Of a stretch of 64,000 bases of DNA, positions 25,301-38,807 are shown piece by piece (within the stretch, counting starts at the first letter, position 1; each line of letters starts with the position of its first letter). The notes beneath the pieces were generated by a model. That model made no database searches, was not told where the DNA came from, and was given only the letters and a program-made list of their open reading frames with translations. The DNA comes from Montifringilla adamsi (taxonomy: Eukaryota > Chordata > Aves > Passeriformes > Passeridae): assembly GCA_017590115.1 (NCBI GenBank), contig JAGGNK010006637.1, positions 315,138 to 379,137 on the forward strand, written 5' to 3'. The translations under genes were made by a program, and so were the position numbers.

Positions 25301-28300
25301 GAAGATACTTCTTTGATTTCAGAGTTCTTAATGCAGGACAGACACTTTACAAGTATTGATCTGGGTGCAGACTAGAGAACTCCTCATATGCCCCAAATGT
25401 AATCATCTGAATCAAAGCTTTTTGTGAACCAGTCGGGTTCTTCTCTCCCCACTGTTATCTTCCTCATTTAAAAAACTGGGAGGGGTGAGATGTACACAGT
25501 TCTTGAACTGAAAAATTCAGTGCAAATTTTAACTGAAGATTATGGAGTAGCTTTCCAGTCTGGTTTCTACCTGTGAAGATGTAGACACTTGATTGGAGTT
25601 GTAAAAATAAATATGTGTCACATCAGTACAGCCTGCTAAATATCAACAGTTCTACAGCTGGTCCTCTTTACGTTTTTTGTAGTGTCTTAAACACCTGATA
25701 CAAAGTTTTAATGAAGTGTTGTGGAGGATTCCTGAGTAGTCATGAGATAAGTAACGAGATTCAGAATTCTCTTATTCAGAATGCTACACATATAGAGAAA
25801 GATCAATTGACATTGATAGATTTTGTTTGCAAAGGTATTTTGTTTGCAAGGAATTTTACTGATATAAAATGCACCAAATTTAGGCCGTTCAAGAAAACTT
25901 AGATGACTTTGCAGGAGGAAAAGTCACACTTTCCATTCTGTTGGTTCAGCTGTGAGAATGCCTACAAGGTTGTGGTTCACGGATAAACATTCTTACTACA
26001 GATTAAAAATAATAGAATAAAACAGATTAATTTAATTTCCCTGTTAATGTTGTCCTGGAAGCAGTATAAGCCACACCAAAAAAACAAATCCTGAAATATT
26101 AATGCTGTTCTGAAACTCTTTGTGCAGTAATTTCTCATGATATAGCTATAGTTCTTTGGTTATTCTGTTGCAGTGGCATGATTTGATATCCTCATACAGA
26201 TAAATATGAATGTAATGTTCTTTCTGAATAAATAACTCCTTTTATAACAGTGGCTATCTTGGCAGACAGATGATTTTTTAGGAAGTTGCCTTTATTTACT
26301 TACCTCTGAGTTGGCACAAAGTTTGGGCTTTTTGGGGAAACTACTGTGTATCAGCAGATTTTGATAAACCTGTGAAGGAATGGAACAGTGAAATAAGAGA
26401 AAATTATGCCCTTGCATATACAGTGTGGGTTTTTTAGCAGGTGGCTTAGGGTTTTTTGTTTCATTGGGGTTTTTTGTTGTTGTTTTTTGTTTGGGTTTTT
26501 AAAATTTTATTACTATTACTTCTTTTGTCCAACAGTGATTTCCAGCTTCAGCTGTGATTGATATTCTGGGCGGGTTGGTTTAGCTGAGAGACAGAGGAGA
26601 TTTAGCGAATAGACAAAGACGTGTGGGAGCTGGGGTCCAATTACTTAACACATGGTGCTGCTGAGCCCTTTAATGTTTCTTATCAGTTATTCACTTAAGA
26701 TAAGAATTCTGTACATAAAGTTGATCTTCAAGGTGAGGAATGGAGGAGGAAGAGAGGTTTAATTGGCCTTTGGTGCCTTACTCTAAAGAGTGCTTTACTG
26801 TAAACCCATCTTTTAAAAAATCCAGAAGTATTCTGTTTGTACTAAATAAACAAAAGCCACAAGTGAGAACAAATACAGACTGATATGTCTGTTCATTGGT
26901 CTCTGGTTCTGTCCACGGTTTGTTCCTGTCACTGGGCTTGTCTTAATTTCTAGCAGCCCAATAAAGAGTTACTTAAGGTTAAACAGTTTTTCCCATTTCA
27001 GGATGAGGCCTTAGTACCCACCTTGGTCTTGCTCTCATTTTTATTAACTCAGTTTTGTTCCCAACTCTGGTCTGAGGTCAGTGCTTTGTCTTGGGAGAGC
27101 AGCACAGGAGAGCATCATTAAGCAAAGCCAAGAGGTTCCTGTTTTGGATCTGCAGTTATAACAACACTTAAGTAGTTGAGGAGAAATTGCAGTGCTACAT
27201 AAATATTAGTTATGATTCTCTGCACGTTGATGGCTTCAAATAAGAGTACTTACCTGGCTTTTTTTGTCACTGTTGTTGGAAAATAATGATTATAGTGATC
27301 ATGTAATCTTCTTTTTTCACATGATAAGATGATGCTTGTGATAGTGCAGGGATACTTGCATTGAGGAGTGGGGAAGGATGTAATTAACTAGCAGTTAGGT
27401 AATTTATTAATTTACCATGTAGAGAACACTGTACCTCTCATGAAGGGTTGAGGTATTTTTTTCTTTTGCAGAGCTGTTGGAATAGTTAGATTCTAGAAAG
27501 AGTACAGATTCATAAGTGTAAGCCAGCCAGCTGGCTCTTTTCACCTACTGTTTTGGATATGATGTGATGGCTGCTTCTTTACCATTTTTTTGTATTTCTT
27601 ATTGCCTCCTTCTGAAGTTTTAGAAGTTTTGCAGCTGCAGTTAGAAAGAAAAGCACATCTTTGGTATTGCATTCCACATAAATGCATCTGCTCTCCCAAC
27701 CTTTACTTTTGCAAGCAGAGGCAGGACCAGAGAAGAGCTGAATTACTTTCTGTCATTGATCAAAGGTAATAAGGTCTCAAAAATTATTTCAGAACTGCTT
27801 TTTGGCTGTCACAAGCACCTGTGCATTGATGGTAAAAACACACAAGTGCTTCTATGGCTAAATTTCCATCCACCCTATTGTTTCTTACTACTGATGATAG
27901 CTGTGGTAGAAGGATCAACTCTCCTGTTTTAAATACAGGAATGGCTTCTGTAAGAAATACCTGCTTAGCATGGGTGCTGTTCAGGCTTTCTCTGAAAGAC
28001 TTTTAAACATATACAGAAAGACAAAATACTATTTTTTTTTTATACTTATCTTAGAGCTGACTCACATACCAGGTCAAAAATTTTTCTATATCATTAGAGT
28101 GTCTTTGGAGTGAGATGGTCCAGATAATTCAAGAAGTAACTTGGAAATTAAATTGCCTTGTAAATGTTCTAACTTATTCTAAGCAGTACATGCTCATTTG
28201 GTATTTTCATAAGATGAAATTCTTTTTCAGCTATCATGTGCAGGAGATACGGTTCAGATTCAGTCATATAAAATGCCATGAGACAGAATATTGAAGTCAA

Positions 28301-29840
28301 ACTGAATCCTTCTAGTTCATGTTGTGATAGAAAGAAGATGAAAGATTAGAATATTTCATTAGATCAAAAGGCTCTACAGTAACTGGGAAATCATGTTCAT
28401 ACACTGATACTTTTTTTTTCTTTTTAAAATGTTCTCAGGAAGGGGAAAATATGAGAGCAAAGTCTATAGTTGATAGCAAAGTCTATATTTATTTATTCTA
28501 AATAAATTTGCAGAATTACTAGTCCAGAATTTTTCTGATAAAATATTTATACACTGAAGTAGCAACTCACAGGGTGCCTGCTATCATAAAACAGGTCACA
28601 ATAATCTAATTTGGCTTACAAAATAGGTTTTACCTTTTTTAAAACAAAAAAAATGAGAGGGTTTATTACAATCAAACACTAAAAGTGGATACATATCTAA
28701 ATATATATTGGGTTATTATGTTATATTTCATTGGTTATTAAGGTAGAAATACTATTTTTGAATATTGCTGTCATTGACTGAAGCCACAGATAAAGGCTAG
28801 TAGAAATACAGTTATTCTTGTAGCTTGCTCACTGCCACAATAAGGAATTATGGCATATTTTTACTGCACTAGACTCATTAAAGTCATGCTGTCAAGCATT
28901 TCAAGTAAAGAAAATGCCAATTTATTGTCTGTTTCCATTCTTCCAGGTTTAAAATATTTTTGAAACCTACTCTTATTCACAATCATACAAAGAAACACAA
29001 GGTGTTTGACATATAAATGTTTAGTGGTTTGTTTTAGATAAACTTTCTTTATGTCTTAATACTTTTAGATTATGGTCCTTTTATGCCTGAGACCTGCAAT
29101 CTCTTTTTAGCTACAGTAATTACTACATGAGCTGGTAAAAGTAGTCAGGTTCATGCAGTATGTTCTATACTAGCCACCACTGATACTATGACCTAACAGT
29201 TTTCACCAACTGTAGGAAAAATACCAATAGTTTGAAAAAACCTCAGAGCATCAGCTCAACCAGAAAAACAATTCACAGTGGCAGCTTCGATTTAATTTTT
29301 TCTCTTTTGGGCTCTCAGTTTCTAAGAGGAGTTGTTAATGTCTGAATAAGTCCTGGTCTTTTCTCTATGGTAATGGTTTTCAATCGAGGGACTTCATGGG
29401 AAAGTGAAGATGATATGTTACTGGTGGATTTCATAATGTTTCTAAAGATCAAAATACAGCTTTGACAAGCAAAATTTACTGTATAATTGCTGTAAAAAAC
29501 AAATACTTTTTGGATATAAAGTGCAAAGCTGAAATGAAACTGTACAGATAGGTAATGAACAACAGGAGATGGGAAATTTGTGTGTTCAAATTATGTAAGT
29601 TTTTTTAACACGTTTTGCAACACTTTTTGCTTCCATAATCCTTTGGGGAAGGTACATAACATCTATTTTTTTTTTTTTCAGATAAAACTATAACAAGCTC
29701 AAGATAATTATGTGTGACATTTTTACTGGTGTTCAACAATCACCTTTGACTAATAGTTGTGAACCAGCCTGATTAGTAATTAACAATCTGATCCCCACAA
29801 ACACAGAGTGCAAACCCCAGTGGTGTAGCTTTGTGATAAA
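22319..29840. other. Long non-coding stretch, nothing gene-like
   Basis: About 7.5 kb without a supported exon. Internal features are small: a T/G-rich tract at 26450-26500 and a two-copy 19-base tandem repeat at 28456-28487 (agcaaagtctata repeated 19 bases apart). The frame 25711-25902 reads somewhat protein-like but lacks splice support. Between 26.8 and 29.8 kb even short open frames are nearly absent. Confidence 0.5.
26450..26500. repeat. T/G-rich low-complexity tract
   Basis: Runs of T interrupted by G or GGG (ggttttttgttgttgttttt and similar), of the same type as the tracts at 29940 and 35189. Confidence 0.75.
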
Positions 29841-29845
29841 GCTGC

Positions 29846-29923
29846 ATCAGGAGAGGACGAGTAATCAGGAGAGGACAAGAGGACTGCAACTCCTTGCAGT
29901 GTTTCTCAATTATTTCTCAATTA
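29846..29923. repeat. Two adjacent tandem micro-duplications
   Basis: The motif atcaggagaggac occurs at 29846-29858 and again at 29864-29876, a period of 18 bases. Then tttctcaatta occurs at 29902-29912 and directly again at 29913-29923, a period of 11. Both lie within 80 bases and just left of the long T/G tract at 29940. Independent slippage events at a replication-difficult site are the simplest explanation. Confidence 0.8.
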
Positions 29924-29939
29924 TGTTTTTTGTATCTCT

Positions 29940-30031
29940 GGGGGGGTTTTTTTGTTTTGTTTTTGGGTTTTTTTGTTTGTTTGTTTGTTTGGGTTTGGTT
30001 TGGTTTTTTTTGTTTTTTTTTTTTTTTTTTT
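29940..30031. repeat. Long T/G-rich low-complexity tract with (TTTG)n core
   Basis: About 92 bases: seven G, then T runs broken by G and GGG, a (TTTG) tetranucleotide run at roughly 29971-29991, and a terminal run of about 19 T. No bases other than G and T occur across most of it. It produces a phenylalanine/glycine-rich open frame on the plus strand that is not a gene. Confidence 0.9.
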
Positions 30032-30754
30032 ATAATGCACCTGAGGAGCTCCATTTACTTGCTTGTGCCACTAGCGACCAGGGATTTACTGATGTGTGGA
30101 TAGAATTTGAGTTGCGTAGGAAACCATTCAGAGCTGAAATTGGCAGCAAAAGCCTCACCTGCTGTCGATGTGCAGAGTGCAAGAGTCCTGCAGTGCCGGG
30201 CTGAAGATCTCCTCCACTGAAGGGCAGGCAGAACTTGTAGCATTTGCCCTTTCAGGCAGAATGTGTATGAGTGTGAAAAGAAAGTGAGAATTCCTTTGGG
30301 AAGGAAGCTATAATACATCGTCTGTAATGCAGAGCTGTGTAGAGGATTTCCTAGGGGAAAGACTTGTGCTTTTTTTCCAAGTATAATCCAGGCTGAAATC
30401 CTACCTGTTAGTAAATTGTGCTCTACATCATTGAATTTATATTATATTTTCTAACTTGTTGTTGGATCAGAGTAGATACAATAGCTGTGGGTGGATACAT
30501 CTCTTATACTAACAACTCACTTTGGAATACAGTTTCTCTGCTTTATCTGTATGTGTCTTAATCTGTATTTGCAGGTCTTTTAGTAATTACAATTCTACTG
30601 AAATAAGTCTTGAAGCAGACCACTGTCAGTCAAGTGAGGAAGTGTTAGCAGTGGCTGTTGCTGGCCTGGGAGAGTTCCAGGTGCAGTGCATTCACTATGA
30701 TTTAAACTAGGAGAGCAGGTGCAGTCAGAGCAAGATGTCATCTGATAAAAACTA

Positions 30755-30827
30755 TTAAAAAACCCAAAAAACCAGACAAACAAAAGAACCAAATCAAGAA
30801 AAAAAAAAAAAAAACCAAGCAAAAAAA
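30755..30827. repeat. A/C-rich low-complexity tract
   Basis: A runs separated by CC, CAG or C, with an uninterrupted run of about 16 A near 30799-30814. The reverse complement resembles the T/G tract at 29940, some 800 bases away, so transcripts could in principle pair across this gap. Confidence 0.8.
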
Positions 30828-30915
30828 TTTAGAGTGAAAATCCCTCCAGCTTCAAGGAAAGGTAGTGGGATATCTCACACACACAAAGAATTGAGCCAGA
30901 CTTTGGATAATGATT

Positions 30916-30959
30916 TTAAAAAACCAAACAAAAAACTCCACCAAAACCCCACAAAAACA
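30916..30959. repeat. A/C-rich low-complexity tract
   Basis: Composed of A runs with CC, CCC or CCCC interruptions (aaaaccaaac, ccaaaacccc), of the same class as the neighbouring tract at 30755. Confidence 0.75.
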
Positions 30960-33834
30960 TGAAGTGAGCCATATGTTAATTAAATGGTGGTTTTGATTGA
31001 TCACAAAGTAGACAGGCTGAGGGGTTACCTTTAGTAGGAGCAGTGTTTGGTAGACTTCTGTCATGTGGCCATTTATTAAGAAGTCTCTTCTAGGCTTGAA
31101 CTGAAGAGGGGGAAGAGCTCTTCTGGTTATGCATGGATATTCTAGCCAAGTAAATAGTGTAGCTATTTACTCGTAATTCATCAATTATGTGATGGGATGA
31201 AGATGAAAAATAAAACATGAAATGCTGTATAAGAATATTTCCCACTTGAATACATTTAATATGATGCCTCAGTCTTTTGTGATTCTCGATAATACGTGCA
31301 GAAAAATCAGGAAAAGCAATCTAAAGACCCATCTGTGAAGATGACCCTATTGATCTTTTTGCTACAGGTTGTATTTTGCTGTTGACCAGAAGAAAAATTG
31401 TTGTCAAACTGTTTTTTACCAGTCTTAGCTGATGCAGTTAATTCTCTTATGTAATATTGCAAACATCAAAATTTTGCTGTTTTATCAGTTTCCATGAGTC
31501 ACAAAGACTGTTTTCTAGAAAAAACACTCTTCTCTGTCCTTGTGAGCTAACACTTAAAATTTTCTAGAGGATGTTGGGATACATGATGGATATGAATGTG
31601 AGTCATTATGAATAACAACAGATCTGCTTCATATATTGCTATTAGATATAAATTGAAAAAATAAATGCTTTTTGCTTTAAATGAGGTAAAGGAAGTGGGA
31701 ACAATTGGATGCCTTTTTATCCCTTTTCATTCCTCATTAAATTAGTACAATACTAGACCATAAAATGAGGATAGAGATTAAGAAGCAAAATCTTCCTATA
31801 AATAAAGGGTTAAAGATTTCTGTGATTAATGCAACTTCGCAGTTTTTCAGCTTTCATTACTCCCAGCCACAGTCTGTATTGAGTGGAAGAGTCTGCATAT
31901 ATTTAACATTAGACAGTTCTGGAATTGCACTTGTTCTTAAACAGAAAATTTTTAAGCAAAACTTCAATCCATGAAGTTTTAATTCAGTAATTTAGGATCA
32001 AAATTGAAGGTTAATGGAAATGAATGCAGCATTCATATTTTTCATGGTTTTCATTCATTTAGAAGGTTTGTTCTTGTAACATTTCTGGCATTCAGAAATA
32101 ATGCAAGGTCTGCAGTCCCTACTAAATCCTTGATAAGCTGGGAGATTTCTGGTATCTTCAGTTAAGCTGCCAGCTCCCAGAGGAATCGCAGGCATTGACC
32201 TTCAGGGAGAAGTTCCTTTAACTTCTGGAACAGAGTTCTCAATGGCATTCATGTGTTCATGAAGCTGCACCAATGTCACCTCTCTGTTCTAATTAAGAGT
32301 TGCTGGGAATCTGACAACTAAGGATATCATGAATCAACTTTATAGTGGATTACCATGGGAGGACAGCAGATAGTTCTAAAGCAAGTAAAAATTGGAAAGG
32401 AAAACAATGCTGACCACGTGGACTTCAACAATTTGCATGAAATAGATGTCCAAGGAGAGGATTTGATCACTCAGAAATGATACCTCCTTGTGAGAGAGCG
32501 GTATCAAAGAAAAGGTTTAGGCACTTACCAGCTAAACATGGAAGTATCTGACAAATTGCTTAGAGATAAAAGCTTTAAAAGTAGAGAAGAATATGTTTTC
32601 TCTCTCACCTTGTGGCTGAAATACCAGTGCATTTTAAGTGCCTTTGTATAAAACCAGAAATAATACCAAAGAAATTATTCCAGTAATATGTATGTTAGTG
32701 GTAGAACATGCCTTTAAACTACTGGATAAAAGGCATGTACCCAGCCTCCCTTTTCATATTTTAAAAAGACAGTGGCTATGACTGTTTGGTGCAGAAAGTC
32801 CAATCCTCCCATGTCCCTGGTAGAAGTAATTTTAAAAGCTGCTATCCCCCGCTGTCTATTAATACACTTTAGCATACACTTTGACTCAAACATACAGGAA
32901 AATATAACTAGCTGTCTAAGAAAATCTAAGCTTTCAGTATGGATTTGCTTAATCCAGCCTCAGTATTGGTTGAATTTAGAGTCACTGTCTTGATGCAGAT
33001 GCAGTTCAGTGTGCATCTGGCTGGTTGTTGCTGATAATAACAAAAGGAAGATTCACCAGTTGGGGACAGTGATGTCCTGTCCTCCGGCAGGTTTCATAAT
33101 GTTTTCCTACTGGGGCAAACATTCCAAAGGACTTGCTTCCAAAGGACTTTGGCCGCCAGTGGGAAACAGGGAGAGTGATAGTCCACACTACTGTGTTCTA
33201 AGTTGGCTTCAGGCACTGAGGCCCACAATACTGGACATCAGCAAAGACACTTTTAATGATACAGACATGCTTCCAGGCTCATGAATAGAGGTTATTTATT
33301 TAGTTGTATGTTTTCTTCTGATTCAAACCAATCACTGTTGATGAAAGTAAAAGATGGCCCTGTTTCAGATTTAAAAGTTTGCTTGGTTCATTTTTAACTA
33401 ATTATTATCCAGTACTTTTAAAAATAAGGTGTACAAAGATTGTAAGCTATGGACACTATGATTTTGGACCTATGAGGGAGAAGAGCAGTCATCTGATTTT
33501 CACAGGAAGGTAAACAGAGCTATTTAGCTATTCTGAGGAATAGCTAAAAATGAGAAATTAAACAAACTAGATCAGATTAAGAAAACCCCAAACATATAGA
33601 TAGCATAATCGTGAAGGTTTATGAAAAACAATAGGTTCTGTTTATGTTGTTCTGTCCAAAAGGAAAAGAAGGGAAGGTAGGGTAGTTTGAGGTCTAAATG
33701 ATGTAATCTCAAAAGGGAAAAAACCATCATATTTGTTAAACTACATAGGAAAAAAAATCAGAAGATAATATGGCTGTGTTCACAGTATCACATAAAAAAG
33801 ATTAAGGATGGGAAACAAGCTGCTTAAATGCTGT

Positions 33835-34350
33835 AAACTAATTAGTTCAATGAATTGTTTTCCCGGGGTTCATGAGATATGAAACATTGGCACCAGTGCG
33901 TGAAATACACCCTTCCTCGGCGCTCTTTTCAATTTATTTTTCTGTTAGTGTCATATGTGTATATAAAATAGAGCAGCCAAAAAGAAAGAGGTTACAGAGA
34001 GAGACCAAAGCCTGTCAGACGATTGAAGCTGACATTTTGTCATCATAAGCTGATACGGGAGGGCCCTCTTCTAATGCTGTGTATAAATACCAGCTTCATT
34101 TTCTGCTATCATAGTCTCCTCTGCCGAAATAATGTTATGACAAGGCCCAGAGGGATTCCTTTTGTTGCCCTGTGCCCAACTCCATGCTAAGTTATGCACA
34201 GGCAAACTGACAAGTTGCTAATTAGTTCAGCCAGCATTGGGGTGACTGGGGGGAGGCAGGCAAATGGGGACACCACTCGAGCTGTGATTGTACACGTGGC
34301 GGGAAGTTGGCTGGACAGGGGAATAGCAATGACAGGTGTTAGGCATGGTA
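33835..34350. promoter_or_regulatory. Candidate conserved non-coding element
   Basis: This stretch has the texture of vertebrate developmental enhancers. Homeodomain-type cores occur (ctaattagttcaatgaattg at 33838, gctaattagttcag at 34217). Several CpGs are retained (cccgggg, cctcggcgctc, gatacggg, cacgtggcgg) although the surroundings are CpG-poor, and a near-consensus donor, atggtaagta, lies at 34343-34352. The plus frame 34194-34397 crosses that donor but shows no domain. Enhancer identity is inference from composition only and needs cross-species alignment. Confidence 0.3.
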
Positions 34351-37300
34351 AGTATTTCAGCAGCTCTGGATTTCTGTCTTTGTCAGTTTACACATGAATG
34401 GGGTAACAGACCAGATTGTGCAAGTGTTCTTGATACTCTTCAAAACACACATTGGTCCGTGTGCTGGAGTGCCTTTAAAAGAGGAAGGATGTAGTTTTAA
34501 TAAATGTGATTATTTATCATTATAATTTGATAAATGTAACATGAGATTTTGTGTTTAGTTTGTTAAATCTTTTTTTGTTGTGCACCATACCTAAACACTT
34601 AATCAGAGGTGTCCAGTATTGTCATTTTTGTAAGAAGATACTTCTTGTTCTACATACCGAACACTACCCAGAAATACAGCAATATAGATTTGTCTTTTTT
34701 GAGGAATGTAGGATTATGGGGGATATGGCCATATGGAACTCTACATAAACTGTCATATCAGGTGAGAATGTCAGAGAGTAATGCTTGGGGGTGCCTGCAC
34801 AAGTATAAGAATAGTTTTGCTTAGAGCATATGAGGAGGGAGAAATCCCTTTGTGATTATATGTTGTATTTTTAATAGTACTGAAATACAGAGGACAATGA
34901 ACATTTAAATTTAGACAATAGCCCAAGGGCTTTTAAGCAATATCTGAGGGGCATTGAATATATAGCAGAGGTAACATAATAAGGACATAGTGAATACATC
35001 TTTTAGATGAGGCTTCATCATCTGGAGATGAAGGGAGGAGGAGATACGACCTTTTCCTGTGGGTTTTGTAATGATTTTTGTGTTCTGTGGGACACATGAG
35101 ACATTCTGTTGTATGTAACCAGTGCAGAATTTGGAAGCTGTTCACATTTACATTATGACTTATGAAAAGAAATCTTGTCTAACTACTCGGGGGGTTTTGG
35201 TTTTGTTTTTGGTGGGTTTTTTGTTTGTTTTGGTTTTTTTGTAAGTTTTCCATGAATAAAAATCTTCTTGCAAATGCTATGTCTTAAGTGGCAATCACAT
35301 TATGTGGTTGAGGTTGAATTTCTTAAGTACGCTTCAGTGAAACAGGGGTTGGTTTGAAAAACATAGCAATGGGTTTGGAAGAGAAAAAAAGGAACCAGGG
35401 AAAGGAAGGGAGGAGGGAGAGACACTCAAAATCAATTACTGTATCATGTCCTACTTTCTAAAGCTCCATGGTAATGTCCTGTTTGGCATCAGAGGTACCT
35501 TGCAAGTTCTGCACTAGCATCTGCAGCAAAGAAGCATGTCGCTTGAACAGAGTTCTTTCTTGGCAAAGTAACAGAGGGCAAGAATATGTTTATGTTTCAG
35601 ACCTCTTATTCCCACTTGCTCCTTTATTTGTCAGCTGTTGGGGTCAGTACATTAGTTCCCAAAAACATAAAACAAGCCTGGAAATCCTGGTAGCATGAGT
35701 TCTACTCAATTATGGCTTTTAAATAGGCACATCAGATTCTAATTAGCACCACCATCAGAACAAAGTGCTATTTTTATTACCCACTACATTGTATTTCCTT
35801 ATATATATACCCTGCAGTTACAGATGTGTTATATATTGTTTTTGTTGATCACAAAGATACCTTTTGTTGCTTATGATTTCTGAAGTTGCCAACCTGAGCA
35901 GTGTTATAAAATCATTGTTTACAAAAACATGAACAAGAAGCACTTATCATTTTTATGTTAGACCCAATGAACTAAGCGAGAGCTAAGCCTAGCGAGAAGC
36001 ATAATTGCCTTCCTGTAAAGGTGACAATATAATCCCATCTTTTTCCTGGAAACGTGATAGAAAAGATGTATTTGTAGTTGGCAGTAGAGAAGAAATACAG
36101 GAGCGAAAGCTCTTGGTCTTAATCTGACATTTTCTTCAAAATCTGGAGCTACTGTATAGCCCACTGCCATGAATGATTTTGTTGTGTACTTCTAAGAAAC
36201 AGGTTTTGTGTTCCTTCCATTAGGATGTAGTGTTTAATATTGCTTAGTAAAGCTCCCTTGGAAGAACATACGGTACATAGTATTCTATCATGTCAATAAG
36301 AAACAAACCATAGCTTCTTAAAAGGAATATATTTGAGTTTAAAATAGTGTGTGGTGAAGAATGAGCTAATCTACTGAGGAACAGAAGAGAATAAAACCTC
36401 AGGCTTTTTTTCAGATATAATTAGATACTTAGGGACCTTTATGAGTTCCAGAAGTAAACCCGTGTGACCCTGTCCTATTTATTAAGACTGATGAACCCTT
36501 GTCAGTGTGTTTACCATTTCCCTCTTGCATTACCACTGTTCTATAAGCTGTCTAAAACTTTGCAGTTTTTGTGCTATATATTTTTTTACCATCTGACTTC
36601 CATTACTCTTTCCACAAAATGTATTTGTTGTGGGATCCTCAGAAATTCTAAACTACTTGATAGTTCTGGCTTCATCCATTATATAGTCATTATTATTGTT
36701 GCTATTTATTAATTAATTTTAAAAGTTGTTTTCCATACATCTGTGTAGATATGTTCTGAAATTTACAAAACCTTTTGGACTAATCTCAAAGGTTGACCTG
36801 CACGCTAAAACCATACCAGTGTTTGTTGCTGCTAACTGTTCTGGGAAAACCTCTGGGAATCAGGCCCTTTCTTAATCACTTTGGAAAAGCAACTAAAAAA
36901 TTTAGTTCCCTCTCAAGAATATTACTTCATCTTTGTAACTCCAGTTTAAGGTAAAACTTGCATTCTGCGTAGAGGTTGTGTCCACAAAACTGCTAGTTTA
37001 ATTTTGTTCTTTGTTAATTTGAATTGAGGAAGAAGGAAGGAGGGAAGGGGCTGTATTTGGCACTGCAGTGTAACAAAACCAGCTGTGTAATGTGGTACAA
37101 GTGGGTTATTAGATATGACATAATGTGTAGTATTTCTATCCTGGTGTAATGTATCTGTCAGGCTTTTAGCAGTCAATTTTTTCTGCGTTTGAAGTCCTTC
37201 TCATGTATTTTCAGTGGGTATCAGTTAAAATGTCCAGAAATCCCTCTGCAACCAATCACTTTTGCTTCCTCTAAATATCCACCTTTAATTGATGGCTTGT

Positions 37301-38807
37301 TAAACTTAGTTAGGAAGCCATGGGGATCTCAGCCTATCAGCCTGCACTGTGTGGACACAGCCCTAACTTGACATGAAGAGAATGGATTTAGAAATGTTTA
37401 GGCACCATGGCTACATCTAGATAATTATTTTTTTTTCCCAGTTACAAAGGTGTGTAATTGAATACATGACAAAATTTTAGTTCCTCTTTTGGTCAAGAAT
37501 GCATCCTGTATTGCATGTTTTGAAAATGTTACATATGCCTATTTCTTAATTACTGTTAAAGAAGAGACACATAAACAGTAGGTTTGCTATATTTAAATAA
37601 TTCCACAGACACAGGTTTTGAATGAAGTTGAAGCATGCAACAGTCTAAGGTGGTGTGAGAGAAAAGATATTTTCCTTCCATAGGGAACCTGTTTTTTGAC
37701 AAAAGAAACCTCCCTAGCCTTCCTCCCAAAAAACTGCAGACACACCAAAAAAAGCACAAAACAACAAACCCCTTAAAAATCTGCTGCTGCTTTTCCATAT
37801 CTTTGCTTACAGTAGCCTGTGTATCAACAAGTGTCTTGTTTAAATACCCTATTAAGTAACACACTGACATAATTGCTGGTTTAAGTCTATCTGGAATGTT
37901 ATATGATACAGACATTTCAGATCAGAAAAAAATTATCTGGAAAAAGAGAGCTTTATGACATTTCAGCATATGCTGTTGGATTCCTTCACGATGTACCTTG
38001 CCTGTAATAGAATACACAGTAAATGTCCAAATACTGAGGTCCTTTTTGACTTCCTGCCAGGGATTTTAGGACCAATAAACTAGTGAAACTTTACTCATAG
38101 AAAACTGCTAGTGCCATTTTTTTTTTATGAAAATGAAACACTAGAAGTCAAAATCTTTGCATTCTGTTCAACCCTCTGCAGTTTTGTGTTGCTGCAGGCT
38201 GTGCTTCAGAACTGAGTAACATTCACACTTGGACTTATCAGTAACCAAAGCAGGTAAACCTTTGCAGTCCTGAATTGTTAGCTCCCCAGCTTTACTAAGC
38301 ACCAACATGGCTACTTTCAGCTGTTATTTCAGGCAGCTCTGTATGTTGTTCTTAAATGCAGAGAGCCTTTATTTTACTAGAAACAAAACAAGCAAGAAAA
38401 ATAGCTCCTTTTTTTTAGCATATACATGTCAAAATCAGAGATTTAGTTTTTTAAGTATCATTACTATAAATTGTTCCTTGGGAATGTGGTAGTACAAACC
38501 TTCTGAATTTCTAAGTAGTTGAACACAAGAAACTGGGATTGAAAGGCAAAAAAAAAGAGCAGTTGAAAGAGTAAGTGCAAATGGACTGAAGAAGGTTTGG
38601 AACTTAGCTTTGAAACAGAAGACCCAAGTGGGACTGCTGGACACAAAGGACTGAGAAGGACTACAATCAGCAATAAAGCATTTCTCTGGAACTTTGAAAG
38701 GTATCATCTTTTCACAAAATTTATCAGGGAAATCAGTATTTCTAACAAAATCACCTTCAACAAACAGAGCTTTGAAGATTTGAAGTGTTGCTGTACAGTG
38801 CTGGCTG
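34351..38807. other. Non-coding DNA, nothing gene-like
   Basis: About 4.5 kb of AT-rich sequence. It includes the T/G tract at 35189-35241 and an A/C-rich patch at about 37730-37772. No exon, RNA gene or nameable transposon is visible. Confidence 0.5.
35189..35241. repeat. T/G-rich low-complexity tract
   Basis: Starts with GGGGGG, then alternates T runs with G, GG or GGG up to a final run of T before gtaag. It belongs to the same recurring class as 26450 and 29940. Confidence 0.8.

Larger units (their letters stand above)
30032..33834. other. Non-coding DNA with A/C-rich tracts
   Basis: No supported gene. It holds two A/C-rich tracts (30755-30827 and 30916-30959) and a small tandem copy of ttccaaaggactt at 33122-33134 and 33137-33149. 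The short open frames here have no domain that I can see. Confidence 0.5.

Noticed and set aside
25711..25902. Protein-like 63-codon frame
   Set aside because: The composition is plausible, but there is no acceptor/donor pair, no recognisable family and no neighbouring exon.
29833..30204. Plus-strand frame of 123 codons with an apparent hydrophobic, membrane-like segment
   Set aside because: The hydrophobic part is the T/G-rich low-complexity tract read as Phe/Gly/Leu/Cys, so it is not a membrane protein.
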